This document shows, piece by piece, positions 34,222-43,627 of a stretch of 64,000 nucleotides of DNA. The translations under genes were made by a program, and so were the position numbers. The notes under the pieces are model-generated. The model worked only from the letters and a program-made list of their open reading frames with translations. It was not told where the DNA came from and did not search any database. Every line of letters begins with the position of its first letter. The stretch's first letter is position 1. The stretch is from Pseudomonas syringae CC1557 (lineage in GTDB: Bacteria; Pseudomonadota; Gammaproteobacteria; Pseudomonadales; Pseudomonadaceae): assembly GCF_000452705.1 (NCBI RefSeq), contig NZ_CP007014.1:1-64000 (forward strand), given 5' to 3'.

Positions 34222-35447
34222 ACCAGCGTCTCCTGAGTTTTTTCAGCGGCTGCCATGTGATTCATGACGGTTTGCATGTCTTTGTCGCCGCGCCCGGACA
34301 GGCACACGACCATCAAGTGATCGTCACGCAGGTTGGTCGCCCGCTTCATGGCCTCGGCCAGAGCGTGAGCGGTTTCCAGCGCCGGGATGATGCCTTCAAG
34401 CAGGCAGCATTGATGGAACGCGTCCAGCGCTTCATCGTCGGTGATGCTGACGTATTCGACGCGCTTCACTTCGTGCAGGAAGGCGTGTTCCGGACCGATG
34501 CCTGGATAGTCCAGACCGGCAGAAATCGAGTGCGCATCGGTGATCTGCCCGTCGCCATCCTGCAGCAGGTAGGTACGGTTGCCGTGCAGCACACCCGGTA
34601 CGCCGCCATTCAGGCTGGCTGCGTGCTTGTCTGTGTTGACGCCATGACCGCCTGCTTCGACGCCGATGATTTCTACGCTGGCGTCGTCAAGGAACGGGTG
34701 GAACAGGCCCATGGCGTTGGAGCCACCACCGACGCAGGCAATCAGGCTGTCCGGCAGACGGCCCTCTTTCTCCTGCATCTGCTCTTTGGTTTCCTTGCCG
34801 ATGATGGACTGGAAGTCACGCACCATCGCCGGATACGGGTGGGGGCCTGCCACGGTGCCGATCAGGTAGAAGGTGTCGTCTACATTGGTCACCCAGTCGC
34901 GCAGGGCTTCGTTCATCGCATCTTTCAGGGTGCCGGTACCGGAGGTGACCGGGACGATTTCAGCGCCCAGCAGCCTCATGCGGAACACGTTCGCCTGTTG
35001 ACGCTCGATGTCGGTTGCGCCCATGTAGATCACGCAAGGCAGGCCGAAACGTGCAGCAACGGTTGCAGTCGCAACGCCGTGCATACCGGCACCGGTTTCC
35101 GCGATCAGGCGTTTTTTGCCCATGCGTTTGGCCAGCAGCACCTGGCCGATGCAGTTGTTGATCTTGTGCGCGCCGGTGTGATTGAGCTCTTCACGCTTGA
35201 AGTAGATCTTCGCTCCGCCGCAGAACTCGGTCAGGCGCTCGGCGAAGTACAGCGGGTTTGGGCGACCCACGTAATCGCGCTGAAAATAGGCCATCTCTTT
35301 GATGAATTCCGGGTCAGCCTTGGCGGCTTCGTACTCGCGGTTGAGGTCTAGCACCAGCGGCATCAGGGTTTCAGCCACGTAGCGGCCGCCAAATGAGCCG
35401 AATAGGCCGTTGGCGTCAGGGCCGCTGCGGAGATTGGTCTGGGTCAT
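34218..35447 (-). CDS. trpB: Tryptophan synthase beta subunit
   Basis: TrpB condenses indole with serine using pyridoxal phosphate. The 409-residue product has the PLP lysine in [13 protein letters not shown] and the phosphate-binding GGGSNAMG. In pseudomonads trpBA is separate from other trp genes and is activated by TrpI with indoleglycerol phosphate. trpI is divergent here, with 127 bp between the start codons, which should hold the TrpI sites. Confidence 0.98.
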   Translation of the reverse strand: MTQTNLRSGPDANGLFGSFGGRYVAETLMPLVLDLNREYEAAKADPEFIKEMAYFQRDYVGRPNPLYFAERLTEFCGGAKIYFKREELNHTGAHKINNCIGQVLLAKRMGKKRLIAETGAGMHGVATATVAARFGLPCVIYMGATDIERQQANVFRMRLLGAEIVPVTSGTGTLKDAMNEALRDWVTNVDDTFYLIGTVAGPHPYPAMVRDFQSIIGKETKEQMQEKEGRLPDSLIACVGGGSNAMGLFHPFLDDASVEIIGVEAGGHGVNTDKHAASLNGGVPGVLHGNRTYLLQDGDGQITDAHSISAGLDYPGIGPEHAFLHEVKRVEYVSITDDEALDAFHQCCLLEGIIPALETAHALAEAMKRATNLRDDHLMVVCLSGRGDKDMQTVMNHMAAAEKTQETLV

Positions 35448-35574
35448 GAGGTGCTCCAGTTGCAGTAATGGGCGAATTGGGTGAGCCGGATCGGCAATGG
35501 GTCCACTTTAACCAGCGCGCGCCCGGATGAAAACCGATAAGATCGCCACAACCTGTCAGGAAAACTCACATATC
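35448..35574. promoter_or_regulatory. trpI-trpBA divergent control region
   Basis: The 127-bp gap between divergent start codons is where TrpI of pseudomonads is known to bind, upstream of trpBA and over its own promoter. I did not identify the individual TrpI boxes with confidence. Confidence 0.6.
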
Positions 35575-36483
35575 ATGAGCCGCGACCTCCCTCCCCTGAA
35601 TGCTTTGCGTGCCTTCGAAAGTACCGCCCGACTGGGTAGCGTCAGCCTCGCCGCCGGGCAATTGAGCGTTACGCACGGCGCTGTCAGTCGTCAATTGAAG
35701 GTGCTTGAAGAGCATTTGGGCGTCAGCCTGTTCAGCAAGGACGGGCGTGGCCTGAAACTCACAGATGCGGGCATTCGGTTACGCGATGCCAGCGGCGAAG
35801 CGTTCGACCGGCTGCGAGGTGTGTGCGCCGAGCTGAGCAAGGGCAGCGCCGACGCGCCGTTCGTCCTGGGTTGTTCCGGCAGCCTGCTGGCGCGCTGGTT
35901 TATCCCGCGTCTGAGCCGCTTGAACGCTGACCTGCCGGACCTGCGCCTGCACTTGTCGGCTGGTGAAGGCGATCTTGATCCACGTCGCCCCGGGCTTGAT
36001 GCACTGCTGGTATTCGCCGAGCCGCCCTGGCCTGCTGACATGCAGGTCTTCGAACTGGTCAGCGAACGCATCGGGCCGGTTTTAAGTCCGCGATTCGAGC
36101 GATTTGAAAGCCTGTGTAATGCGCCCGCCGAGGCTTTGCTCGACGAATCTCTGCTGCAAACCACCTCGCGCCCGCAAGCCTGGCCAAGCTGGGCACAGCA
36201 GAACGGCATTGATGAGCAAGCGTTACGCTACGGTCAGGGTTTCGAACATTTGTATTATTTGCTGGAGGCGGCCGTGGCTGGCCTGGGTATTGCGATTGCG
36301 CCGGAGCCGTTGGTCATTGATGACCTGAAAGCCGGACGCCTGGCTGCGCCATGGGGTTTCAGTGAAACCCCGGCGCAGCTGGCGTTGTGGGTACCCAGAC
36401 GTGCGGCCGATGGTCGGGCGCAACAGTTGGCTCAGTGGTTAAAAAATGAGCTTAAGCAGTCTGGGGACCCGATCAGAATCTGA
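35575..36483 (+). CDS. trpI: LysR-type activator TrpI
   Basis: TrpI activates trpBA in response to indole-3-glycerol phosphate. The ATG at 35575 gives 302 residues starting [49 protein letters not shown], the LysR helix-turn-helix. An in-frame ATG 16 codons upstream is less likely because it has no family resemblance. The divergent position beside trpBA is diagnostic. Confidence 0.96.
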   Translation: MSRDLPPLNALRAFESTARLGSVSLAAGQLSVTHGAVSRQLKVLEEHLGVSLFSKDGRGLKLTDAGIRLRDASGEAFDRLRGVCAELSKGSADAPFVLGCSGSLLARWFIPRLSRLNADLPDLRLHLSAGEGDLDPRRPGLDALLVFAEPPWPADMQVFELVSERIGPVLSPRFERFESLCNAPAEALLDESLLQTTSRPQAWPSWAQQNGIDEQALRYGQGFEHLYYLLEAAVAGLGIAIAPEPLVIDDLKAGRLAAPWGFSETPAQLALWVPRRAADGRAQQLAQWLKNELKQSGDPIRI

Positions 36484-36810
36484 TCAGTTGCCGCGCTTGA
36501 ACAGCATGTAGGCTGCGATCAGGCCGATGGCACCTACAGCAACGCCAGCGGTAGTCCATGGGTGTTCCTGAGCGTAGTCACGAGTAGCCAAAGCGTTTTC
36601 GCGAGTTTTTTCTTTGACGTCTTCATAGACATCGCTCAGCAGGCTGCGCGAATGGCTCAGCGCGCTTTCAGCGTTGGCTTTCAGGGTTTTCAGGGTCTTG
36701 CGCGACTCGTCGGTAGCATCGGCTTTCAGGCCTTCGAGCGACTTCAGGAGGCTCTCGATTTCAGCTTCCATGCTCTGCAACGAGGCCTTGCGTAGTGAAG
36801 TAGTAGCCAT
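36484..36810 (-). CDS. DUF883 (ElaB/YqjD-like) membrane-anchored protein
   Basis: The ATG at 36810 gives 108 residues: a long charged amphipathic/coiled-coil region (about 5-80) and a C-terminal membrane segment WTTAGVAVGAIGLIAAYMLFKRGN. ElaB/YqjD proteins bind ribosomes at the inner membrane in stationary phase in E. coli; the same role here is inference. An RBS (AGGAGA) precedes the start. Its stop abuts the trpI stop. Confidence 0.9.
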   Translation of the reverse strand: MATTSLRKASLQSMEAEIESLLKSLEGLKADATDESRKTLKTLKANAESALSHSRSLLSDVYEDVKEKTRENALATRDYAQEHPWTTAGVAVGAIGLIAAYMLFKRGN

Positions 36811-36978
36811 GGTGTTTCTCCTGCAATGATGAGTGAGCGTGTGTTGTTTCGGACTGCGGGCTTTTTGGAAAGTGCGATGCGATTTGTACAAAGAGCTGAA
36901 CTTTTGCGCGCGTTCCCCTGACAGAAGCAGGGAGCGCGCTCTATATCGCGTCTTTTTCAGACCCTCAGGAGAACTGCC

Positions 36979-37194
36979 ATGACCGATCACCACACGTACA
37001 AAAAAGTCGAAATCGTCGGCTCTTCCACCACCACCATCGAAGATGCCATCAATAACGCTCTGGCCGAGGCCAGCAAAAGCCTCAGCCACATGGAATGGTT
37101 TGAAGTGACTGAAACCCGTGGTCACATCGAAGACGGCAAAGTGGCGCATTTTCAGGTCACCCTGAAAGTCGGCTTCCGTATCGCCAACAGCTAG
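36979..37194 (+). CDS. Dodecin-family flavin-binding protein
   Basis: A 71-residue protein of the dodecin family, small dodecameric flavin or CoA-binding shells. Sequence MTDHHTYKKVEIVGSSTTTIEDAINNALAEAS then HMEWFEVTETRGHIEDGKVAHFQVTLKVGFRI fits the family, including the aromatic W expected to stack on flavin. CAGGAG lies 9 bp before the ATG. Confidence 0.94.
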   Translation: MTDHHTYKKVEIVGSSTTTIEDAINNALAEASKSLSHMEWFEVTETRGHIEDGKVAHFQVTLKVGFRIANS

Positions 37195-37340
37195 GCAGCG
37201 CTGAACCTTTCGGCTGGCCGATTGCCATAACCTGCGCTATATACCACGTGACCCGTCAACGGGCGGGTATGAGCGCGGGGATGTTCAATGGGCGCCTGTT
37301 CCGATGGCGTCTTTATCTGGCCGGACGAGAGGGATTACCC

Positions 37341-37565
37341 ATGAAGAAGTTTATATTGGCTGTAGGCTTGTTGAGCATCGCAGGCACTGCCTTCGCGGCA
37401 GGCAAGCCATGTGAAGAGTTGAAAAGTGAACTCGACGCAAAGCTCCAGGCGAAGGGCGTAACGTCCTACACGCTGGAAGTGGTCGAGAAAGGCAGCGCGG
37501 CAGGCAAGCAAGTCGTCGGCACCTGCGAAGGCGGCAGCAAAGAAATCGTTTACCAGCGCGGTTGA
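37341..37565 (+). CDS. DUF1161 small exported protein (first copy)
   Basis: The ATG at 37341 gives 74 residues with a signal peptide (MKKFILAVGLLSIAGTAFA) and a DUF1161 body KPCEELKSELDAKLQAKGVTSYTLEVV with two conserved Cys (in KPCEEL and GTCEGG). It is probably periplasmic with one disulfide. A close paralogue lies 1.9 kb downstream at 39475. Function unknown. Confidence 0.9.
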   Translation: MKKFILAVGLLSIAGTAFAAGKPCEELKSELDAKLQAKGVTSYTLEVVEKGSAAGKQVVGTCEGGSKEIVYQRG

Positions 37566-37637
37566 TTACCGGTAGAGCCTGGCCCTCGAAGCTGATTCAG
37601 GTCAGGCCGCCGGTTAATCCCGTTGCAGGTTTCACGA

Positions 37638-37679
37638 ACAGAATCGCCCCGGACTGTCACCAGTCCGGGGCGATTCTGT
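37638..37679. terminator. Long bidirectional hairpin
   Basis: A perfect 19-bp stem with a TCAC loop lies between convergent DUF1161 and luciferase-like genes. The T runs are weak on both sides, but the stem is the longest in the window. Confidence 0.7.
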
Positions 37680-37713
37680 TTAGGGTCGAACACTTGCTGA
37701 TTTACAAGATCGC

Positions 37714-38715
37714 TTAGCCGTGTGCGACCTGCGCGAGGATCTCGTAGGAGCGCAGCCTGTCTTGGTGCTCGTACATGTCGCAGGTGAAGATCAGCTCATC
37801 GGCATCGGTCTGCTCCAGCAACACGTCCAGTTTGGCGCGGATCTTTTCCGGACCGCCGACCATCGCCAGCCCGAGGAAGCTTGCCACTGCTTCACGTTCG
37901 TGCGGCAGCCACAGGCCGTCCATCGAGTCCACGGGTGGCCGCTGCATCAGGCTGTGCCCGCGCATCAAGGCGAGAATGCGCTGGTAGACCGAGGTCGCCA
38001 GGTATTCGGCCTGCTCATCGGTGTCTGCCGCCGACAGCGGAACGCCAAGCATCACGTAAGGCTTGTCGAGCTCTGCCGAGGGCTGGAAGTGATTGCGATA
38101 GACGCGAATCGCTTCGTGCATGTAGCGCGGTGCGAAGTGCGACGCGAAGGCATACGGCAGTCCGCGCATGCCTGCCAGTTGAGCGCTGAACAGACTTGAG
38201 CCCAGCAGCCAGACCGGCACGTTGGTGCCCGAGCCCGGTACGGCGATCACTTTTTGATCAGGTGTGCGTGGCCCGAGGTATGCCATCAGTTCGGTCACAT
38301 CATCCGGGAAATCCTCAGCGCTGCCGGAGCGTTCACGGCGCAGGGCACGAGCAGTCATCTGATCGGAGCCAGGCGCGCGACCCAGACCCAGATCAATTCG
38401 ATCAGGATACAGGCTCGCCAGGGTGCCGAACTGCTCGGCCACCACCAGCGGCGCGTGGTTGGGCAGCATGATCCCGCCCGACCCGACCCGAATGGTCGAC
38501 GTGCCACCAGCCAGGTACGCAAGCAGCACGGCAGTCGCCGAACTGGCGATGCCGTCCATGTTGTGGTGTTCAGCCACCCAAAAGCGGTTATAGCCCAGTT
38601 TTTCAACGTGCTGAGCCAGGTTCAGGGAATTGCGCAGGGACTCGGCGGGACCTCTGTCATGGCGCACGGGCACCAGATCAAGGGTAGAAATCTTTACATC
38701 TGCCAGACGTTTCAT
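37714..38715 (-). CDS. LLM-class (luciferase-like) flavin oxidoreductase
   Basis: The ATG at 38715 gives 333 residues ([69 protein letters not shown]). The WVAEHHN and [39 protein letters not shown] segments mark the bacterial-luciferase-like superfamily, closest to the YhbW group. It uses FMN; the substrate is unknown. An upstream ATG at 38805 would add 30 residues without family resemblance. Confidence 0.92.
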   Translation of the reverse strand: MKRLADVKISTLDLVPVRHDRGPAESLRNSLNLAQHVEKLGYNRFWVAEHHNMDGIASSATAVLLAYLAGGTSTIRVGSGGIMLPNHAPLVVAEQFGTLASLYPDRIDLGLGRAPGSDQMTARALRRERSGSAEDFPDDVTELMAYLGPRTPDQKVIAVPGSGTNVPVWLLGSSLFSAQLAGMRGLPYAFASHFAPRYMHEAIRVYRNHFQPSAELDKPYVMLGVPLSAADTDEQAEYLATSVYQRILALMRGHSLMQRPPVDSMDGLWLPHEREAVASFLGLAMVGGPEKIRAKLDVLLEQTDADELIFTCDMYEHQDRLRSYEILAQVAHG

Positions 38716-38926
38716 AGGCCGGGGTAGCTCCTCGAATTGAGATGGGCTGGCTGCTGGAGCTGCCCACGATGAAACAGCAGTGCGGGCGCAAGTCTTGCTT
38801 TTCAATGGCAGTCGGGTAAAAACCTACTTAAACAGTAGGTCTTTCCGACGGTTGAACTTTCCAGGACGGTCTATCCTCAGAACCTTGTAACAGCAATGAA
38901 CCAAATTCATTCCAAAAGGAGCCACC

Positions 38927-39358
38927 ATGAGCATCGTCAAGAAAGCATCCGCCCACTGGGAAGGTGATCTGAAAAGCGGTATCGGCAGCATCTCCACGGA
39001 AACCGGCGTGTTGCGTGAAGCACCTTACGGCTTCAAGGCACGTTTTGAAGGCGGCAAGGGCACCAACCCTGAAGAACTGATCGGCGCAGCCCACGCAGGC
39101 TGTTTCTCGATGGCATTGTCCATGATTCTGGGCGGCGCAGGCCTGACCGCTGAAAGCATCGATACGCAAGCCGATGTGACGCTGGACCAGGTCGAAGGCG
39201 GCTTTGCGATCAGTGCCGTGCATTTGACCCTCAAGGCCAAAGTGCCGGGTGCAACACAAGAGAAGTTCGACGAACTGACCAAGCAAGCCAAAGAAGGCTG
39301 CCCGGTTTCGAAAGTGTTGAACGCCAAGATCACTCTGGACGCCACATTGGTGAGCTGA
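38927..39358 (+). CDS. osmC: OsmC-family peroxiredoxin
   Basis: OsmC reduces organic hydroperoxides with a Cys pair. The 143-residue product begins MSIVKKASAHWEGDLKSGIGSISTETG. It has the two redox cysteines in AAHAGCFSMALS (peroxidatic) and KEGCPVSKVLNA (resolving). AAGGAG lies 6 bp before the ATG. It is monocistronic and probably stress-induced by family. Confidence 0.95.
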   Translation: MSIVKKASAHWEGDLKSGIGSISTETGVLREAPYGFKARFEGGKGTNPEELIGAAHAGCFSMALSMILGGAGLTAESIDTQADVTLDQVEGGFAISAVHLTLKAKVPGATQEKFDELTKQAKEGCPVSKVLNAKITLDATLVS

Positions 39359-39474
39359 TCCTCGGTGGGCTTTGCGGGAGCGCCTTGTGCGCTCCTGTAT
39401 CTACTGTATAAAGCTGGCTTGCTTCATCGGTCATGCGTTAATGCGCATGGTTTGATTTTGATCAGGAGTCGAGC

Positions 39475-39708
39475 ATGAAACGTTTTATTCTGGCAGTGAC
39501 CTGTACTGTGCTGGCGACCGGTGCGCTTGCAGCGCCGAAATCCTGTGAAGAACTCAAGGATGAAATCGAAGCCAAGATCCAGGCCAACAACGTAACGTCT
39601 TACACGCTGGAAATCGTCGCCAACGAAGAAGCCACCGATCCCAACATGGTCGTCGGCACCTGCGCTAACGGCACGAAAAAAATCATCTACCAGCGTAATG
39701 ACCGCTGA
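39475..39708 (+). CDS. DUF1161 small exported protein (second copy)
   Basis: A 77-residue protein with a signal peptide (MKRFILAVTCTVLATGALA) and KSCEELKDEIEAKIQANNVTSYTLEIV, the same fold as the 37341 gene, with VTSYTLE identical. Both conserved Cys are kept (KSCEEL, GTCANG). A CAGGAG ribosome binding site precedes it. It is probably periplasmic; function unknown. Confidence 0.9.
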   Translation: MKRFILAVTCTVLATGALAAPKSCEELKDEIEAKIQANNVTSYTLEIVANEEATDPNMVVGTCANGTKKIIYQRNDR

Positions 39709-40137
39709 TCAGATGCAGTGCACGCCGCCCTCTTCTTCCTCTTCGGCCACCACCTTGCGCTCTGCATCGTAAAGCCAGGCGTCGACACTGTTGGCCATTG
39801 AGCGCACCTCCAGCATGTAGTGCTGCCCTGCGGCGAAGTGGTCATAACGAACACTGACGTAACAGGTGATCTCGGTGTACTCATCGCCGATCATGCCCAT
39901 CCCGCCCGACCGGTATTCGTAATCATAACGCACCTGTAACTCGTGACTGCCCGGCGTCACCTGAAAATAGCGCCCGTCATAAGTGTTCTCGCCATCGAGC
40001 TTGTCGGCCATGATCAACTGGCCGGTGATGGTGCGCATGTCGACCCACGCCATGTTCGGGTCGACGGCTGGCAAAGGGCCTGCGCATCCGGCGAGCGTTA
40101 CGAGGGTGAATGCGGTTATCAGAGGGACGAGGCGCAT
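39709..40137 (-). CDS. Putative lipoprotein
   Basis: The ATG at 40137 gives 142 residues: a lipoprotein signal MRLVPLITAFTLVTLAGC (lipobox LAGC) and a mature part with TPGSHELQVRYDYEY, a pattern seen in small envelope lipoproteins with a PEGA-like beta fold. An acidic run (EEEEEGG) lies near the C-terminus. Its stop abuts that of the second DUF1161 gene. Specific function unknown. Confidence 0.82.
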   Translation of the reverse strand: MRLVPLITAFTLVTLAGCAGPLPAVDPNMAWVDMRTITGQLIMADKLDGENTYDGRYFQVTPGSHELQVRYDYEYRSGGMGMIGDEYTEITCYVSVRYDHFAAGQHYMLEVRSMANSVDAWLYDAERKVVAEEEEEGGVHCI

Positions 40138-40218
40138 TTGGTGGTTCCGTGCCAAGTGGATTGAGGTGTTGCTTGGGGCATACCCTGCCATAAGTAATCG
40201 ACGGTTTTGCCTTCAGGG

Positions 40219-41955
40219 TCAGCCGTTACCAAACATTTGCCACAACGAAGCCCCCACTCCCGTCATGCTCTCCCCGGCGATCAAGCCCGCCGCAACGGTA
40301 ATGGCGAAGCGTTCGGTGAGGCTCGCCCAGCGACAGCTCACTGCCCACGTGAGCAGCGCACCCAGGGCCATCATCAAAGACACCGAAGCGGGCAGCACAA
40401 ACGCCAGGCCCAAGGCAGCGGCGCTCGGTAAATAGCGGACGCGATGAGCGGGCAATGTGCTGTCGAGGATGCCCAGTAACGTCCCCGCCATACCGGCAAT
40501 GAAAATAGCCCAGCGGATGCTCTCCGACAACGAGTCCAGCCCGTGCGTCAGGGTTTGCGCCACGGCTTTCCAGGTGGCCACTGCCGGCGCTGGCCACTCC
40601 TCGGTAAGCAGCATGGTTTGCGGGTCTGGGATCAGTGCCATGTAGGCCAGCACGCCCACGATACTGCCTACAAAAATCCCCAGCGTCTGAGCGACCAATT
40701 GCTTGCGTGGCGTGGCGCCAATCGCCTTGCCCACCTTGAAGTCGTTCATCAAGTCCGTGCATTGCCCGGCCGAACCGCCAGCGGTATTCGCGCTCATCAG
40801 ATTGATCGTCACCTGGCCGGGCGCGACGATACCAAAGCTCAACTGCGACAACTGCCCGATGGCCCCAATCGGCGGAATGCCCGTCGCGCCGACCACCCGC
40901 GCAGCCACTGCCGCCAGGCAAATCGCCAGAGGGATGGTCAACAACGCCATCCACAGATTGATGCCGAACAACAACGCCTGAAGGCTTACCACGAGGATGA
41001 TCGACAGCAGCAAACCAAGTGCGGGCCCCGGCTTTGGCATCGCCCAGACAGTCCCGCTGCTCGCTTTAGTGGACGCGTGCAATCCCCACAACCGAATCGC
41101 CAGCGACGCCAACGTCGAGCAGACCATCAAGCTCACTCCCGGCCACAACAACCACGCCACCAATGCCGCGAACTGCGGGCCATTGCTGCCAGCTGGCAAG
41201 GTCACCAGCCCTTGCGCCAATAACCATGGCGCCAGACCGCCCCACGCCAGCAGTGCACCGAACAACAGCGTCACACCCACACGAATCCCGATGATTGCGC
41301 CGAACCCCACCAACAACAGCGAAGGGTCAGCAGTAAACGTCAGCCGCTCCAGCTGCGCACTTGGCGACCAACGCGGAAACGCCCACACAAAGGTATCTAC
41401 CCACTTCGCCAGCCCGGACAGCAACGCAGCACTGAGCAACACTTTCAACCGCGTGGCGGCCTCACGACCCTGATTGTAAATGTGCAACAGCGTCTCCAGC
41501 GTCGCCATGCCCTCCGGAAACTTCAGCGACTTGTCATTGAGCAACGAAGGCCGCAAATACCACGCAATCCAGATTCCCAGAAAACTCACCGAAAACACCC
41601 ACGCCATCATCGGAACAGCGTCCAGCTGCTGCCCGGTCAACAACGTATACGCCGGAATCGGCGCCACCAACCCGCCGGAAATGATGGACGCAGCGGCCGA
41701 CGCTACCGTTTGATTGATGTTGCTCTCATGCAGCGTCCACGGTGGCTGATTGGGCGAACGCCTGGCCAGGCCTTGCCAGATGGCGTAACCGATCAACAGC
41801 GCGATGATCGACATGTTGAACGACCAGCCAATCTTCAGGCCTGCGTAGACGTTGGAGGGGGTGAGCAGAATGCCCAGGATGATGCCAGTGATGACGGCAC
41901 GCAGGCTGAGTTCGCGTTGGACGGGGGGGATGTCGGGAAGTGGGGTTGTAGGCAT
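40219..41955 (-). CDS. OPT-family transporter
   Basis: A 578-residue inner-membrane protein of the oligopeptide transporter superfamily with about 14 hydrophobic segments. Landmarks are LSLRAVITGIILGILLTPSNVYAGLKIGWSFNMSI near the start, a SANTAGGSAGQCTDLMNDFKVGKAIGATPRKQ segment and a C-terminal GVGASLW. The substrate (small peptides or metal chelates) cannot be told. It faces the low-GC island at its 5' side. Confidence 0.9.
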   Translation of the reverse strand: MPTTPLPDIPPVQRELSLRAVITGIILGILLTPSNVYAGLKIGWSFNMSIIALLIGYAIWQGLARRSPNQPPWTLHESNINQTVASAAASIISGGLVAPIPAYTLLTGQQLDAVPMMAWVFSVSFLGIWIAWYLRPSLLNDKSLKFPEGMATLETLLHIYNQGREAATRLKVLLSAALLSGLAKWVDTFVWAFPRWSPSAQLERLTFTADPSLLLVGFGAIIGIRVGVTLLFGALLAWGGLAPWLLAQGLVTLPAGSNGPQFAALVAWLLWPGVSLMVCSTLASLAIRLWGLHASTKASSGTVWAMPKPGPALGLLLSIILVVSLQALLFGINLWMALLTIPLAICLAAVAARVVGATGIPPIGAIGQLSQLSFGIVAPGQVTINLMSANTAGGSAGQCTDLMNDFKVGKAIGATPRKQLVAQTLGIFVGSIVGVLAYMALIPDPQTMLLTEEWPAPAVATWKAVAQTLTHGLDSLSESIRWAIFIAGMAGTLLGILDSTLPAHRVRYLPSAAALGLAFVLPASVSLMMALGALLTWAVSCRWASLTERFAITVAAGLIAGESMTGVGASLWQMFGNG

Positions 41956-42185
41956 GCGGAATCCTTTCGGCTGTGGGCGTTGAGGAAGGTATAGCTACTG
42001 CATTAGAAAAGAGTGTTGGGGTGGGTGAAGGTTCAAGGGGGCTGCGTGCTGAATATTGACCAGTTACTTTACCGGATTTCTTGATTTAACACTTTGATCA
42101 AAAGGTGTTGTCATGCCAAGAGGTATAGCGGGATCAAATTATTAGTCACTTCACCTTAAATTGATTCTGTGGTATTCGTGGTTAC

Positions 42186-42890
42186 TCATAGCTTAGCGTA
42201 CACTTCGTCAAAGTTTTTAAATGATTGTTTGACGTTGTATCGCAGCATCAGTGATGCGGAAATCTTGACCATGGCCTCGAAAAGCGCGTGCCCTGACAGA
42301 ATTTCACATTGTCCTACGCATTTTCCGCCGGGCTCATAAGCATAGACAGTGTAGAAAACGCCATGAGATCCTCGGTTTAAGCCTGCTGTAACTTGCGTTA
42401 CAGGGCTGGTTCCTGTCGCAAAATCGTGAAGCGAAAATTCCAAGACATCATCAAAAGGGATGAACATAGCAGAAACGGACATCACGAACAGACTTGCGAT
42501 ATCCAAAGCTTCCTCAACTGCTTTGAGCTCAGGGGGATCGTATTCGTGCTCAAGTATATTTCGCATAGCAACTGCTTTGCGCAAAAGACTTGGTGCCAAT
42601 AACCCAAGAGCTCTCAACTGCTCTATTTTTTTTGGTACGTTCCATCGAAGTGAGGGATAGCCAAGCGAAATTAGCAGTTGATCTAGCTGGCAGACAATCG
42701 CACGCTTAATATTAGTCGTCGCATTTACAAGTGCCGAGAGCCCGCCCCGTTCAAAGTCTTCCTCCGCCAAGCTCAAGAAGTCGACAGGCGAGGTCTTCAG
42801 CTCAATCATAGTGAAGCTGCCACCACCTAACGCTACTCCGCATTTGCTCATATCGAATCCATGAGCAGTGCAAAAATCTTTGATGTTCAT
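42186..42890 (-). CDS. Hypothetical protein with HEPN-like Rx4H motif
   Basis: The ATG at 42890 (MNIKDFCTAHGFDMSK) gives 234 residues; a start at 42947 would add 19. I do not recognise the family. The middle (about 55-140) is predicted alpha-helical with AMRNILEHEYD, where R110 and H115 form the R-x4-H spacing of HEPN ribonucleases. The C-terminal half looks beta-rich (GSHGVFYTVYAYEPGGKCVGQCEIL). Base composition is clearly AT-richer than the core genes. It is divergent from 43064. A HEPN role in RNA cleavage is only a hypothesis. Confidence 0.65.
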   Translation of the reverse strand: MNIKDFCTAHGFDMSKCGVALGGGSFTMIELKTSPVDFLSLAEEDFERGGLSALVNATTNIKRAIVCQLDQLLISLGYPSLRWNVPKKIEQLRALGLLAPSLLRKAVAMRNILEHEYDPPELKAVEEALDIASLFVMSVSAMFIPFDDVLEFSLHDFATGTSPVTQVTAGLNRGSHGVFYTVYAYEPGGKCVGQCEILSGHALFEAMVKISASLMLRYNVKQSFKNFDEVYAKL

Positions 42891-43063
42891 CTCAGAGTCC
42901 GATCTTGGGCTGCCCAAATGGCTGCTATATGTGCAGTGTATCAGCACTCAGCCAAAGCACCGGTGTCGGAATCAAGGGGCATATGCGAACTTTTCGCAAC
43001 CGGTTGTAGATTAGCCCGATTCACAAGCCTAAAATCTCCCACCACGATAAGGCCGGATACGCT

Positions 43064-43516
43064 ATGCAAATCCTAAAAAACAATGTGAAGGCCGTAAGAG
43101 CTGTAGTGATTTTTTGCGCATTTATTACGATATGTATTGTCGGAATACATTTATCTTTTTTTAGTCTGTTTGATAATGCTGAGTGTCAGAAATATAGCTA
43201 CACAAAAAAATTAAATGGAGGTACGAAAAAAATCGATGATAAAGTGTTTGTGATAAATATTTGCGGGGCAGGCGTAAATAATAGTCTTTTTAATGGAGAT
43301 GGTATGGAAAGGGTTCGTTTGACTGTCTTCGATGATCAAGGTGAACTATTGGTCAGGAGATATTATAAGGTTTTTTGGGACGGTCAGCCCGGACATGAGC
43401 CGCTTAAAATTTCCGAAAATAGTATTATCTATCAAGATGACAAGGAGCAGAAAGATCACGCAATCACTATGCCTCCCACTCGCCTGGAATGGATTAGGGC
43501 AAGGCTTCCCCTCTAA
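43064..43516 (+). CDS. Small membrane-anchored hypothetical protein
   Basis: A 150-residue protein with an N-terminal membrane segment (about 12-34, VVIFCAFITICIVGIHLSFFSLF) and a soluble, probably beta-rich periplasmic domain with two Cys (C41, C67) that could form a disulfide. Composition is strongly AT-rich, the lowest-GC gene in the window, a sign of transfer. I do not recognise the family. It is divergent from the HEPN-like gene by 173 bp and ends 64 bp before the IS. Confidence 0.65.
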   Translation: MQILKNNVKAVRAVVIFCAFITICIVGIHLSFFSLFDNAECQKYSYTKKLNGGTKKIDDKVFVINICGAGVNNSLFNGDGMERVRLTVFDDQGELLVRRYYKVFWDGQPGHEPLKISENSIIYQDDKEQKDHAITMPPTRLEWIRARLPL

Positions 43517-43627
43517 CTATGGTGATCTTTGAAGGAATGAATCTCAAGCAGGGCCGGTTCAGTGGAGCAGCTTCTTGACCTTGCCCCCGAGAAACGTATC
43601 CCTTAACCCGGCATCCGGGTTGGGTAT

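Noticed and set aside
42113-42145. Ten-codon open frame starting ATG CCA AGA
   Set aside because: Too short and without context to support a gene; may be a remnant of something inserted earlier.
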